From Scylla paramamosain (lineage: Eukaryota; Arthropoda; Malacostraca; Decapoda; Portunidae): a stretch of 64,000 nt of DNA. A program made the translations under genes and the position numbers. Below are positions 14,101 to 28,720 of this stretch, in pieces. The notes beneath the pieces were generated by a model. It was not told the DNA's origin. It searched no databases and saw only the letters and a program-made list of their open reading frames with translations. The first letter of the stretch is position 1. Each line of letters begins with the position of its first letter. The stretch covers positions 22,030,069-22,094,068 of the forward strand of contig NC_087151.1 in assembly GCF_035594125.1 (NCBI RefSeq), written 5' to 3'.

Positions 14101-15542
14101 AAAATCGCAAATCAAATGCAAATTAGCTGATATGGGAAAATAAAACAATATTACCACAAATGTGTCTTATGAGTGTTTTTTAAGGTTCTTAGGTGCTGAA
14201 ATGCTAAAACTTATGAATATTTCCATATTTAGAAACATAACATCATTTCCAAAAAAATGTATATTTTACATGTTTTTTTTTTTTTTTAGTTCATTAGGTA
14301 CAAAATCGCAAACTAGCCAATATAAAGAAAAGACAGAAATTGTATAATCAGAAACATTTGTTATGATTGTTTTTGATGTTCTTAGGTATCAGAACGCTAA
14401 AGCACATGAATAGCTCTATACTGAGGAACAAAACAACAATAATTACTATCTTATGTACCAAAAAGCTAAAATGCATAAAAAAAAAACTCTATGAAGAAAC
14501 AGAACTATATTACTTAAATACCTGTATTATGAATGATTTTTTTTTTATTTGTTAGGTGCCAAAACGGCAAAGTGCATTCAAAGCACACTATATTGAAAAA
14601 GGAAACATTACCAAAAAGTTATTTTTGAGTGTTTTCATCTTTCTTACGTACCAAAAACGCTAAAACGCATGCTAAACGTCCTTTTAGGAGAAACTGAACA
14701 ACTTCACCAAAAAACTGTATTTTTAGTTTATTTGCGCCTGTTAATTACCAAAATGACGAAATGCATGGAAAGCACCCAATATGGGGATATGAAATGACAT
14801 TATCAGAAACGTGTCATTTGTGTTTTTTTTAAGCATATTAGGCATAAAAACGCTAAAAACAAAGGAAAAAAAACCCTGTATTGAAAAACTAAAACAATGT
14901 TATCAAAATTGTGTCTTTTACTTTTTTTTAAGCTTTTTTATGTACCAAAACTCTAAAATACATGGAACATTACCCAAAACGTGTCTTCGATGTTTTTCAG
15001 TTTCTTAAAACGGCAAAACACATACAAATTAGAAAATATAACGAAACTAAACCACAAACGTGTCTTATGAGTCTTTTTAAGATTCTTAGGTGCAGACACG
15101 CTAAAACATATGAATATTAATCTATGTTAGGTAACAGAATATCATTAACAAAAAACGTGTATTATGAGTATGATTCACCATATTAGTTACCAAAATGCAA
15201 AATACATACAAAGAACACATTCTGGAATAAGAGAATATTTCCAAAAACTTGTGTTTTAAGTGTTTTTTTTTTTTCAGTTTGTTTTGTACCAAAACGACAA
15301 AAGACGTGGAAATTAGCCAATACAGGAAAACGAAACGATATAATCACAAAAGTGTATTATGAGTGTTTTTGAAGTTCCTAGGTATGAAAACGCTAAAACA
15401 CGTGAATAGTACTCTAAATTGAGAAACAGAACACCATTATCAAAAAACGGGTATTATGAGACTTTCACAATGTTAAGTACCAAACCGCCAAAATGCATAC
15501 AAAGAAACTTGTATTTTTATTTTTAATTTTATTTATTTATTT

Positions 15543-18204
15543 ATTTTTTTTTTTCATGTAGGAGAGACACCGGCCGAGAGCAACAAAAATCCAATAAAAA
15601 AAATAAAAATAAAAAAAAAAAGCCCACTGAGATGCCAGTCTCAGGAAAGGGTCCAGAGCAGTAATCAAAAACTGAAGGATAAGTGTCTTCAACCTCACCC
15701 TTGAAGGAATTCGTCATAGGAAGATGGAAATGCAAAAGCAGGCAAGGAGTTCCAGAATTTACCAGAGAAAGGGATGAATGACTGAGAATGCTGGTTAACT
15801 CTTGCATTAGAGAGATGGACAGAATTGGGGTGGGAGAAAGAACAAAGTCTTGTGCAGTGAGGCCGCGGGAGGAGGGGAGGCACGCAGTTAGCAAGATCAG
15901 AAGAGTAGTTAGCATGAAAATTCCGGTAGAAGATAGTTAGAGATGCAACATTGCAGCGATGAGAGAGACGCTGAAGACAATCAGCTAGAGAAGAGGAGGT
16001 GATGAGACGAAAAGTTTTTGATTCCACCCTGTCTAGAAGAGCAGTATGAGTGGAACCCTCCCAGACATGTGAAGCATACTTCATACATGGACGGATAAGG
16101 CCCTTGTACAGAGTTAGCAGCAGAGGGGGGGTTAGAAAAACTGGCAGAGACGTTTCAGAACTGCTAACTTTATAGAAGCTGTTTTAGCTAGAGATGAGGT
16201 GTGAGGTTTCCACTTCAGATTATAAGTAAAGGACAGACCGAGGATGCTCAGTGTAGAAAAGGAGAACAGTTGAGTGTCATTGAGGAAGAGGGGATAGTTG
16301 TCTGGAAGGTTGTGTCAAGTTCATAAATGGAGGAACTGGGTTTTTGAGGCACGGAACAATACATAATTTGCTCTGCCCCAATCAGAAATTTTAGAAAGAT
16401 CAGAAGTCTGGCGTTCTGTGGCTTCCCTGCATGAAATGTTTACTTCTGAAGTCTATAAAAAGACGTGGAAAAGTGCAGGATGTTATCATCAGCGTAGAAG
16501 TGAATAGGACAAGAAGTTTGGTCTAGAAGGTCATTGATGAATAATAAGGAGAGAGTAGGTGACAGGAAAGTATCCTGAAGAACACCACTGTTAATAGATT
16601 TAGAAGAACAGCTTTGTGCCAGACTCTTTCAAAAGCTTTTGATATATCCAAGGCAACAGCAAAAGTTTCTTCCTGTTGAGGATAGATTCAAAATCTTTAG
16701 ATAGGCACGACGGTAGTCTGAGGGATTAGAACGGTCACCCTTTTTAGGAACAGGTTGAATGTAGGCAAACTTCCAGCAAGAAGGAAAGGTAGATATTGAT
16801 AGACCGAGCTGAAAGAGTTTGAATAAGCAAGGTGCAAGCACGGAGGCACAGTTTCGGAGAACAATAGGAGGGACCCCATCATGTCCATAAGCCTTTAGAG
16901 CATTTAGGCCAGCATGGAAAGCATCATTGCGAAGAATTTTAATAGGTAGCATGAAGTAGTCAGAGGGTGGAGGAGAGGGAGGAAAAAGCCTTGAATCGTC
17001 CAAGGTAGAGTTTTTAGCAAAGGTTTACGCGAAGAGTTCAGCTTTAGAGATAGATGTGATAGCAGTGGTGCCATCTGGTTGAAATAAAGGAGGGAAAGAA
17101 GAAGAAGCAAAGTTATTGGAGATATTATTGGCTAGGTGCCAGAAGTCAGAAGGGGAGTTAGATCTTAAAAAAAAAAAAATTGACACTTTCTGTTAATGAA
17201 GGAGTTTTTGGCTAGTTGGAGAACAGACTTTGCATGGTTCCGGGAAGAAATATAAAGTGCATGAGATTCTGGTGATGGAAGGTTTAAGTACCTTTGGTGG
17301 GCCACCTCTCTATCATATATATATAGCATATATATAACACGAGAACAAGCTGTGTTAAACCAAGGTTTGCAAGGTTTAGATCGAGAAAAAGAGGGAAGAA
17401 TGTACGCCTCTATGCCAGACACTATCATCTCTGTTATGTGCTCGGCACACAAAGACGGGTTTCTGACACGGAAGCAGTAGTCATTCCAAGGAAAATTAGC
17501 TAAATAGTCAGGTCCCCCCAACTATCAGAGGCAAAACGACAGAGGCATCTTCGCTTAGGTGGATCCTGAGAAGGGATTGGAGCGAGAGGACAAGATACAG
17601 ATATGAGATTGTGATCGGAGGAGTCCAATGGAGAAGAAAGGGTGACAGCATAATCAGGATTAGAAGTCAGGAAAAGGTCAAGAATGTTAGGCGTATCTCC
17701 AAGACGGTCAGGAATACGAGTAGGGTGTTGTACCAATTGCTCTAGGTCTTGGAGGATAGCAAAGTTGAAGGCTAGTTCACCAGGATGGTCAGTGAAGGGA
17801 GAGGAAAACCCAAGCTGGTGGCGAACATTGTAGTCTCCAAGAATGGAGATCGCTGCAAAAGGGAAGAGAGTCAGAATGTGCTCACTTTGGAAGTTTAGTA
17901 AAAGAATTTCTTATTGTCAGAGGAGTTAGGTGAGAGGTATACAGCACAGATAAATTTAGTTTGAGAGTGACTCTCTAGTCGTAGCCATATAGTGGAAAAC
18001 TCGGAAAATTCAAGAGCGTGGGTACGAGAGCCGTTGCGCACATACACGCAACATCCAGCTTTGGATTGAAAATGAGGATAGAGAAAGTAGGAGGGAACAG
18101 AAAAGGGGCTACTGTCAGTTGCTTCAGACACCTGAGTTCAGTGAGGAAAAGAAGATGAGGTTTAAAAGAGAAAAGCTGGTGTTTTACAGATTGAAAATTA
18201 GATT
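15543..18204 (-). mobile_element. LINE copy C, 5'-truncated, poly-A tail present
   Basis: Read on the minus strand, the copy runs from the endonuclease domain (about 18,204) to the family 3' end CTCCTACATG at about 15,556. An A-rich tail and AAAT units follow, down to about 15,525. It belongs to the same family as copies A, B, D, E and F. A small TA expansion (17,315-17,337) lies within it. The flanking satellite has plus orientation on both sides, so the insertion did not alter array polarity. Confidence 0.87.
15700..18131 (-). pseudogene. Endonuclease/reverse transcriptase pseudogene (LINE C)
   Basis: Recognisable blocks in order on the minus strand: endonuclease pieces [20 protein letters not shown] (about 18,130) and [20 protein letters not shown] (about 17,735), then [12 protein letters not shown]. 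The RT fingers follow (YGHDGVPPIVLRNCASVLAP near 16,890; SCWKFAYIQPVPKKGDRSNP near 16,780). The tail includes THTALLDRVESKTFRLI near 16,050 and HPNSVHLSNARVNQHSQS near 15,820. Part of the RT palm, including the YADD region, is deleted or scrambled around 16.4-16.65 kb. Frames shift repeatedly, so it is a dead copy. Confidence 0.85.
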
Positions 18205-20170
18205 AGTATGAAACCTAACTACATTACCAAAAACCTGCATCATGAATGTGTTGAACTTGTTAGGTACCAAACCGCCAAAATTCATGCAAAGCACACTATA
18301 TTGGAAAAGAATACATTATCAAAAACGTGGCTTTTGAGTGTTTTCAGCTACTTATATACCAAAACGATAAAACTCATGCGAAACACTCTTTATAGAGATT
18401 AACCTCATCAAAATAGTGTATTTTGAGACTTTTTGAGCTTGTTATGTATCAAATCTCCAAAATGGTTGCAAAGCATCGTTTAAGGGTAAAGAAACGACAT
18501 TACGAGAAACGTGTCATTTGCTTGTTTATTTTATTTTATTTGTTTAGCAAATTAGGCACCAAAATGCTAAAAAAGTATGGAAAAAAACTCTATTTTAGAA
18601 AACTAAACAACTTTAACAAATTGTGTCTTTTGAGTTTTTTTTATCTTCTTACAAAAAAAAAACTTTAAAAATACATACAAAACTCTTTGTCTGGAGGAAC
18701 AGAACAGCATTACTAAAAACATGTGTTTTGGGTGTTTTTTTTTTTAGTTTATTAGGTACGAAAACACATGCATATTATCTCAAACGTGTCATATGAGTGT
18801 TTTTTTAAAGCTCTTAGATGTTGAAAGGCTAAAGTATATGAATATTAATCAAAATTGAGGGAGAGAACATCATTACTAAAAACTTGTATTTTGAATGTTA
18901 TTCATCATGTTAGGTCCTAAATCGCCAAAATGCATACAAAAACAATTTCTGAAAAAAAAAAAGTATTTCCAAAAATGTGTGTTTTAAGTGTTTTTCAGTT
19001 TGTTAAGTAACAAAGCACCAAAACACTTGCAAAATATCAATATGGGAAAAATGAATTGTTTAATCACAAACATGTGTTACGTGTGTTTTTGATGTTCTAA
19101 TGTATCAGAAAGCTAAAACACGTGAATAGTATAATATATTAAGAAACAGAACAGTATTTTTCACCATGTTAGGTACCAAAACGTGAAAATCCATGCAAAC
19201 AAAAAGAAAAAAAAAACAGGACTACATTACCAAAAAACCTATGATCAATGTTTTTTTTTTTTTTTTTTATATTGTTAGATACCAAAACGCCAAAGTGCGT
19301 GAAAAGTACAATATATTGGAAAAGAAAACAACTTTACCAAAAACGTTTCTTTTAAGTGTATTCGGATTCTTACAAACCAAAACTCTAAAACGCATGCTAA
19401 ACACCCTTTTTGGAGAAACAGAACAACTTTATCAAAAAGTATATTTTGAGTGTTTTGAGCTAGTTAGTTATTAAAGCCCCAAATGCATGCAAAGCAACCT
19501 ATATGGGATACGTGTTATTTGCCTGTTTCTAAACATATTAGGCACCTAAACGCTAAAAAGCATGGAAAACACCCTAAAATGGACAATTAAACAATGTTAT
19601 CAAAATTGTGTCTTTTCAGTGTTTATGACCTTTTAAGGTACCAAAACTCTAATATGCATCCAAAACACCCATTCTCGAGGAACAGAAAAACATTACCAAA
19701 AAGGTGTGCTTTTGAGTTTATTAGGTACGCCAAAACACATGCAAATTAGCCAGTATTGGGATACTAAATGATATTGTCAAAGACGTTTCTTATGAGTGTT
19801 TTTGAGGTTCTTAGGTGTTAAAACACTACAACATATGAATAATACTCAAGGTTGAGTAACAGAATATCATTAATAAAAATGTGTATTATGAAAGTGATAC
19901 ACCATATTAGATACAAAATCTTAATTTTTTGGAGAAACAAAAAACGTAACTTTTATTTATTTTTTTTCAAGTTTATAAGTACTAAAAGGCCAAAAAACAT
20001 GCAAAGTAGCCAATATAGGGATACCAAAAGATATAATCACAACCGTGTATTATGAGTGTTTTCGATTTTGTTAGATATCAGAACTCTAAAACACGTGAAT
20101 AATACTCTATACTGACAAAAAAAACAACTTTATGAAAAAAAAAAAAAAAACGTGTATTATGAGTCTTATT
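18205..20170 (+). repeat. 96-bp satellite array (11-monomer type)
   Basis: Plus-oriented monomers. The GTCATTTGC-type monomer recurs at about 18,483 and 19,505, a spacing of about 1 kb. No gene or RNA is seen. Confidence 0.9.
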
Positions 20171-21465
20171 ATTGTACGTCATCACCTATAAATCGTAAAA
20201 AACTCTCATAAGACACGTGTGTGGGAATATCGCTTAGTTTCCCCATAATGGTCGATTTGTAAATGTCTAGGCGTTTTGGTATATAATGAACTGAAAAAAA
20301 AAAAAAAAAACACTTAAAACACACATTATTGGTAATGTTGTTATGTTCCTCCGGATAGAAAGTTTTGCATGCATTTTAGAGTTTTGGTACGTAAGAAGCT
20401 CAAGAAAAAAAAAAAAATAAATAAAAAAACACTTTATTTGTGAGATTGTTCTGTTTCTCCTTAAGGGATGTTTTTTCATGAATTTTAGCGTTTTGATACG
20501 CAAAACCTGAAAAAAAACATGTTTTTGGCAGTTGTTTTATTTTCTAATAAGATATCTTAAGGTATCTTAAGATATCTAACTAAATAAAAAAAACAGTCAT
20601 AATCCAGGTTTTTGGTAATATAGATGTGTTTCTTAATACAGGTATATAGGTATATATGCATACAGGTAAGCATTTTGAAGTTATCGCACCTATCATAGTG
20701 AATAAGATTCATAATTCATAACGCTTTTCTTAATGTTCTTCTGTTTCTGAATATAGAGTACTATTTTTGTGTTTTAGCATCCTGATAGCTTTTGTTTGTG
20801 ATTATTTCGTTTCGTTTCCCTATACTGGAACCTTTGCATAGGTTTTGGCATTTTGATATCTAACAAAAACACTTAAAACACACGATTTTATAATATTATA
20901 TGCTGATTTATTTATTTTATTTTTTTATTTATTTTTTTCTCCAGAAAGGGTTCTTTCTATGCATTTTCGCGTTTTGGTACATAACATGGTGAATCACACT
21001 CATAATACACATTTTTGTAATGATGCTTTTTTTGTTCCCTCAATATAGAGGAATATTCATAAGTTTTAGCGTTTCAGCACCGAAAAATCTTAAAAAAAAC
21101 ACTCATAAGATACGTTTGTGGTAATATCGTTTAGTTTCCTCATATGTGCTACATTGCATATGTTTAGGCGTTTTTGCACCTAATGAACTTAAAAACACTA
21201 AGTACACACGTTTTTGATAAAGTTATGTTCCTCCGAAACATAACTTTTTGATACCTTAGAACATTAAAAAAACAAAAACATATACACGTTTGTGATTATA
21301 TCGTTTCATTATATATGCTAATTTGCATGTATTTAGCAATTTCGTACCTAACAAGCTGAAAAACAATTAAAACTCATGCTTTTGAAAATTTTATTTTTTT
21401 TGTTGTACCTAACAAACTGAAAATACTTAAAGCACACATTTTTGAAAAATGTTGTTCTGTTTCCC
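20171..21465 (-). repeat. Inverted satellite block (11-monomer type)
   Basis: The boxes here are reversed (GGCGTTTTGGTA, AAACACTTAAAACACAC), so the array flips at about 20,171 and flips back at about 21,465. Subtype composition, such as TAGGCGTTTTGGTATATAATG and TTTAGCGTTTCAGCACC, is that of the left array read backwards. At the right edge it meets plus-oriented monomers of the 5-monomer type. Confidence 0.85.
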
Positions 21466-23640
21466 CAAGTACAAGGCCAAAATCCATAGAAAGTACCCTA
21501 TATGGGAAATTAAAAGACATTAAGAGAAGCGAATTATGCGCTTTTTTTTTTTTACTTCTTAGGTACAAAAAGGCGAAAAGGCGTTAATAGCACTCTATAT
21601 GGAGAAACGAAACACCATTGACAGAAACCTATTTTTTTTTGTGTGTGCTTTTGAACTTTCAGTATCAAAACGCTAAAACTCAAATAACCCTTTATGGAGA
21701 CACAAAAGACATTCAGATAAGAGACATTTCAGATATGAGAGTTTTGAGCTTCTTAGGTACCAAAAAGGCGAAATCGCATCAGTAACACCCTATATCGAGA
21801 AAAAAAAAACATAACCAAAAACTTGAATTTCAAGTGTTTTTCTTTTTTAGGTCCCAAAAAACGCAAAAATGCTTGCAAAGTCAATTATATTAAGAAATGA
21901 AATTACATTACTAGAAACATATTTTGAGTATTTTTGTGCATGTTAAGCTCCAAAACTCTAAGAAAAAACAAAAAGTATGGAAAATCACCCAATATGGGAA
22001 TAGAAAAGAACTTTACCAAAAACTTATCTTTTTCGGCTTCCTACGTACCAAAACGCTAAAACGCATGCAAAACACCCTGTAAGAAGAAACAGAATAATAT
22101 TACCAAAATAAAAAATTTTGTGTGTTTTGAGCTTGTTACGTACAAAAACGCCAAAATACATGGAAAGTACACTATATGAGGTAACGAAAGAATTTTATGA
22201 GAAACGTTTATTATGAGTGTTTTATTTTTACCTTATGTAACAAAACGTGATAAAACATGAATAGCACTCAAAATGGAGAAACTGAACATTACTAAAACTT
22301 TTATTTTAGTGTATTTCACATGATTTAGGTACCAAAACGCCAAAATGCATGCAAAGCACTCTATATGGCGAAAAGAAACAACATTTCCAGAAAAGTGCCT
22401 TTCGAGTATTCATGAGCGTGTTAGGCAGCAAAACGCAAAAAAAAAGAAAAAATGGAAAACGCTTTATATGAAAAAAAGAAAACAAGATTACTAAAATCAT
22501 GTCTTTTGAGTGTTTTGAACTATTTATGTACCAAAACAATAAAACGCAGAGAAAACATCCCTTATGGGAAAACACAATAACGTTACCAAAAAAAAAAAGT
22601 TTTTTGTGTGTTTTTCTTCATGTTACGTACAAAAAAAGCGAAAAATGTGTAGAAAGTATCCTATATGGGGAAACGAAAGGACCTTATGAAAATCGTTTAT
22701 TATTAGTGTTTTTTAAAGACACCAAAACTCGAGAGCACATGACACTCTATATGGAGAAACAGAACATTAACAAAAACGTGTATTTTAAATGTATATCACA
22801 TCTTTAGGTATCAAACAACCAAAATGCATACAAAGCACATTAACTGGAGAAAGGAAACGAGATTTATATCTTTATATATATAAAAAATATATATCTTTGA
22901 CGAGTGTGCTAAGCACCATATCGCTAAAAAGCATGGAAAGGAACCTCTATGGGAAAAGAAAACAACATTACAAATAACGATTTTTTTCAGTCTTTTGAGG
23001 TACTTACGTACCAGAACGCTAAAACGGATGGAAAACAACCTTTTATGGCGAAACAGAATAACATTACTAAAAATCAATACCTTGTGTGTTTTTTTAGCTT
23101 GTTACGTAGAAAAAGCCATAATGCATGCAAAATACTCTACATGGGGAAACGAAAAGACATTACGAGAAACGTGTATTATGAATTTTTGGGCTTTTTAGGT
23201 AACAAAATGCTAAAACGCATGAGTAGGACTTTATACGGAGAAAAAAGAACAACGCTACAAAAAAGAGTATTTTGAGGGCATTTCACATTGTTAGGTATCA
23301 AAACGCCAAAATGCATGTAAAGTACTTTATATAAGAAAAGGAAAAGAAATTTCCACAAACGTGTCTTTTGACTGTTTATGAGCGTGCTAGGCACCAAAAT
23401 GATAAAAAACATGGAAAACACCCTATATGGGAAAGCAAAATATCATTACCAAAAACGATTCTTTTCATTTTTTTAGCTACTTTCGTAGGAAACGCATGAA
23501 AACACCTCTTATGTATAATAATAAAATAAATTTACCAAAATCGTGTGTTTTGAGTGTTTTCAGCTTGTTACATAGAGAAATACCAAAAAGCATGCAAACT
23601 ACTGCATATAGGGCAATGAAAAGATATTATTAGAATTATG

Positions 23641-23722
<82 letters not shown>

Positions 23723-23852
23723 GGTAAGAAAACGCGAAAACTGTTAATAGCACTCTATATGGAGAAAAGGAAAAAAACATTACGAAAAACGTGTATTTTT
23801 ATTGTTTCTTACATTGTTAGGTACCAAAACGCAGAAATGTATGCAGAAATGA
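21466..23852 (+). repeat. 96-bp satellite array (5-monomer higher-order type)
   Basis: Plus-oriented monomers with a different subtype set: tails reading TATTTCACATTGTTAGG, TTTATGAGCGTGTTAGGC, TTTGAGCTTCTTACG and GAGCTTGTTACG. These recur in a cycle of about five, near 0.5 kb. No gene is supported. Confidence 0.85.
23642..23722. repeat. (ATT)n microsatellite
   Basis: About 27 ATT units with one G interruption near 23,690, inside a satellite monomer immediately before a TAGGTAAGAAAACGCG box. Confidence 0.96.
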
Positions 23853-24092
23853 ATTGAAAATGAGGATAGAGAAAGTAGGAGGGAACAGAAAAAGGGCCTA
23901 CTGTCACTTGCCTCAGATACCTGATTTTCAGTGAGGAAAAGAAGATGAGGTTTAGAAGAGGAGAGGTGGTGTTCTAATGATTAAAAATTAGATCTTAGAC
24001 CTCGAATGTTGCAGAAGTTAATGAAGAAAAAGTTGACGGGGGTGTCAAGACACTTATGGTCATTATCAGAATAGCAGTCCGCCCTGGGGACA
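23853..24092 (-). mobile_element. LINE copy D, short 5'-region fragment
   Basis: On the minus strand this matches the N-terminal endonuclease coding region of copy E (about 53.28-53.53 kb), covering the stretch for the NIRSL and LTETQ motifs. It lacks everything downstream. A 5'-region fragment without the LINE 3' end is not a simple truncated insertion, so it probably remains after deletion or was moved here as part of a larger rearrangement. Confidence 0.8.
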
Positions 24093-24406
24093 TTTCTTGC
24101 TCCAAAAAACGTATATTTTCAGTGTTCTCAGCTTGTTACATACAAAAATGCTAAATTGCATGAAAAATAATCTATTTCAGAAATTAAATGATATTAAAAG
24201 AAATGTTTATTATTAATGTTCTTGAGCTTCTTAAGTACCAAAAGGCTAAAACGCGTAAATAGCACTTTATATTGAGAAACAAAAAATTACCAAAAAACGT
24301 TTGTTTTTAGCGCATTTTACATTGTTAGATACCAAAACGCAAAAGTATATACAAAGCACCTTATAGCGGTAAATGAAAAAAAATATTACGAGAAACGTGC
24401 ATTATG

Positions 24407-27383
<2,977 letters not shown>

Positions 27384-27744
27384 GGTTTGGGTACCTAATA
27401 AACTCGAAAACACCCTAAACACAAGTTTTTTTGGTAATATTGTTCTGTTCCTCCAGAAATCGTGTTTTACATGTATTTTAGAGTTTTGGTACGTAAGAGG
27501 CTCAAAAACATTTAAAATACATGATTTGTTAGTAATGATTAGTTTTCCCAAATTAAATGTTTTCCATGCTTTTTGGTGCTTTGTATGCTCAAAACAAGAA
27601 AATGACAGGTTTCTGGTAATGTTGTTTCATTACCCGATATAGGATGCTTTCCATGCATTTTGTAGGTTTGGTATCTAACAAGACGAAAAAAAAAAAAACA
27701 CTTAAAATACACTCTTTTGATGAAGTTGTTCTGTATTATCCATT

Positions 27745-27775
<31 letters not shown>

Positions 27776-28704
27776 TTTTATTTATTTTATTTTTTTTTTT
27801 TGCGTGCGTTTTAGTGTTTTGGTACGTAACTAGTTTGAAAACACTAAAAAGACACTTTTTTGGTGATGTTTTCTTTTTTAATTTCGTGTGCTTTGTATGC
27901 ACTTTGGCGTTTTGGTACCTAACATTCATAATACAGGTTATTGGTATTGTAGTTCTGATTCTTCATATAGATTTCTTTTTATGCATTTTGTCGTTTTGGT
28001 GTCTAACACGGTAAATAAGACTCATAATGCACATTTTTGTTAATTACATTCTGTTACTAAACATAAAGTAATATTAACATGTTTTAGCGTTTCAGCACCA
28101 GTGAACCTTTAAAACACTTGTCAAATACGTTTGTAATATTCTCATTGTATCCACATATTAGCATATTTCCATGTGTTTTGGCGTTTTGATAAACTCAAAC
28201 AGACTCAAAACATCCATTTTTTGTAATGTTCTTTTTCACCAGAAAGTGTGTTTTTGCTTCCATCTTAGAGTTTTGGTATGTTACAAGCTTAATAACCGTC
28301 AAAATACAAGATTTTGGTAATATTCTTTAATTTTCTTATACCGGGTGTTTTCCATGCTTTTTAGTGTTTTCGTGGCTGATATGCTCAATAACACGCAAAT
28401 GACACGTTTCTGACCTTGTCATCTCATTATTGTATATAGAGTGTTTTGCTTGCATTTAGGGGTTTTGTTACCTAACAAGCTCAAAAATCACTAAAAATAC
28501 ATTTAAAATGAAGTTGTTCGATTTCTCCATAAATTAGTCTTATGTTTTGAATGCGTTTTAGCGTTTCGGCACGTAAACAGTTGAAAACCATGAAAACCCA
28601 CGTTTTTCGGTAATGTTATTTTATTTTCAAATATAGTGTGCTTTGCATGCATTTTGACGTTTTAGTACCTAGCAAATTCAAAAACATTTATAATACATAT
28701 TTTT
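27384..28704 (-). repeat. Inverted satellite block, duplicate of 12.8-14.1 kb
   Basis: Minus-oriented 11-monomer-type satellite that mirrors 12,818-14,100. It begins within a short palindrome at the 27.38-kb orientation switch and ends at 28,704, where Polinton sequence starts in mid-monomer (after CATATTTTT). A (ATTT)n tract occupies 27,742-27,802. Confidence 0.85.
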
Positions 28705-28720
28705 ACTAGGCGGAAGACAT

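Larger units (their letters stand above)
11735..15542 (+). repeat. 96-bp satellite array (11-monomer type)
   Basis: The array continues in the same orientation and with the same subtype order as before LINE copy B. The GTCATTTGCGTG-type monomer appears near 13,070, 13,847 and 14,783. No gene is seen. Positions 12,818-14,100 are also present as an inverted copy at 27,390-28,704. Confidence 0.9.
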
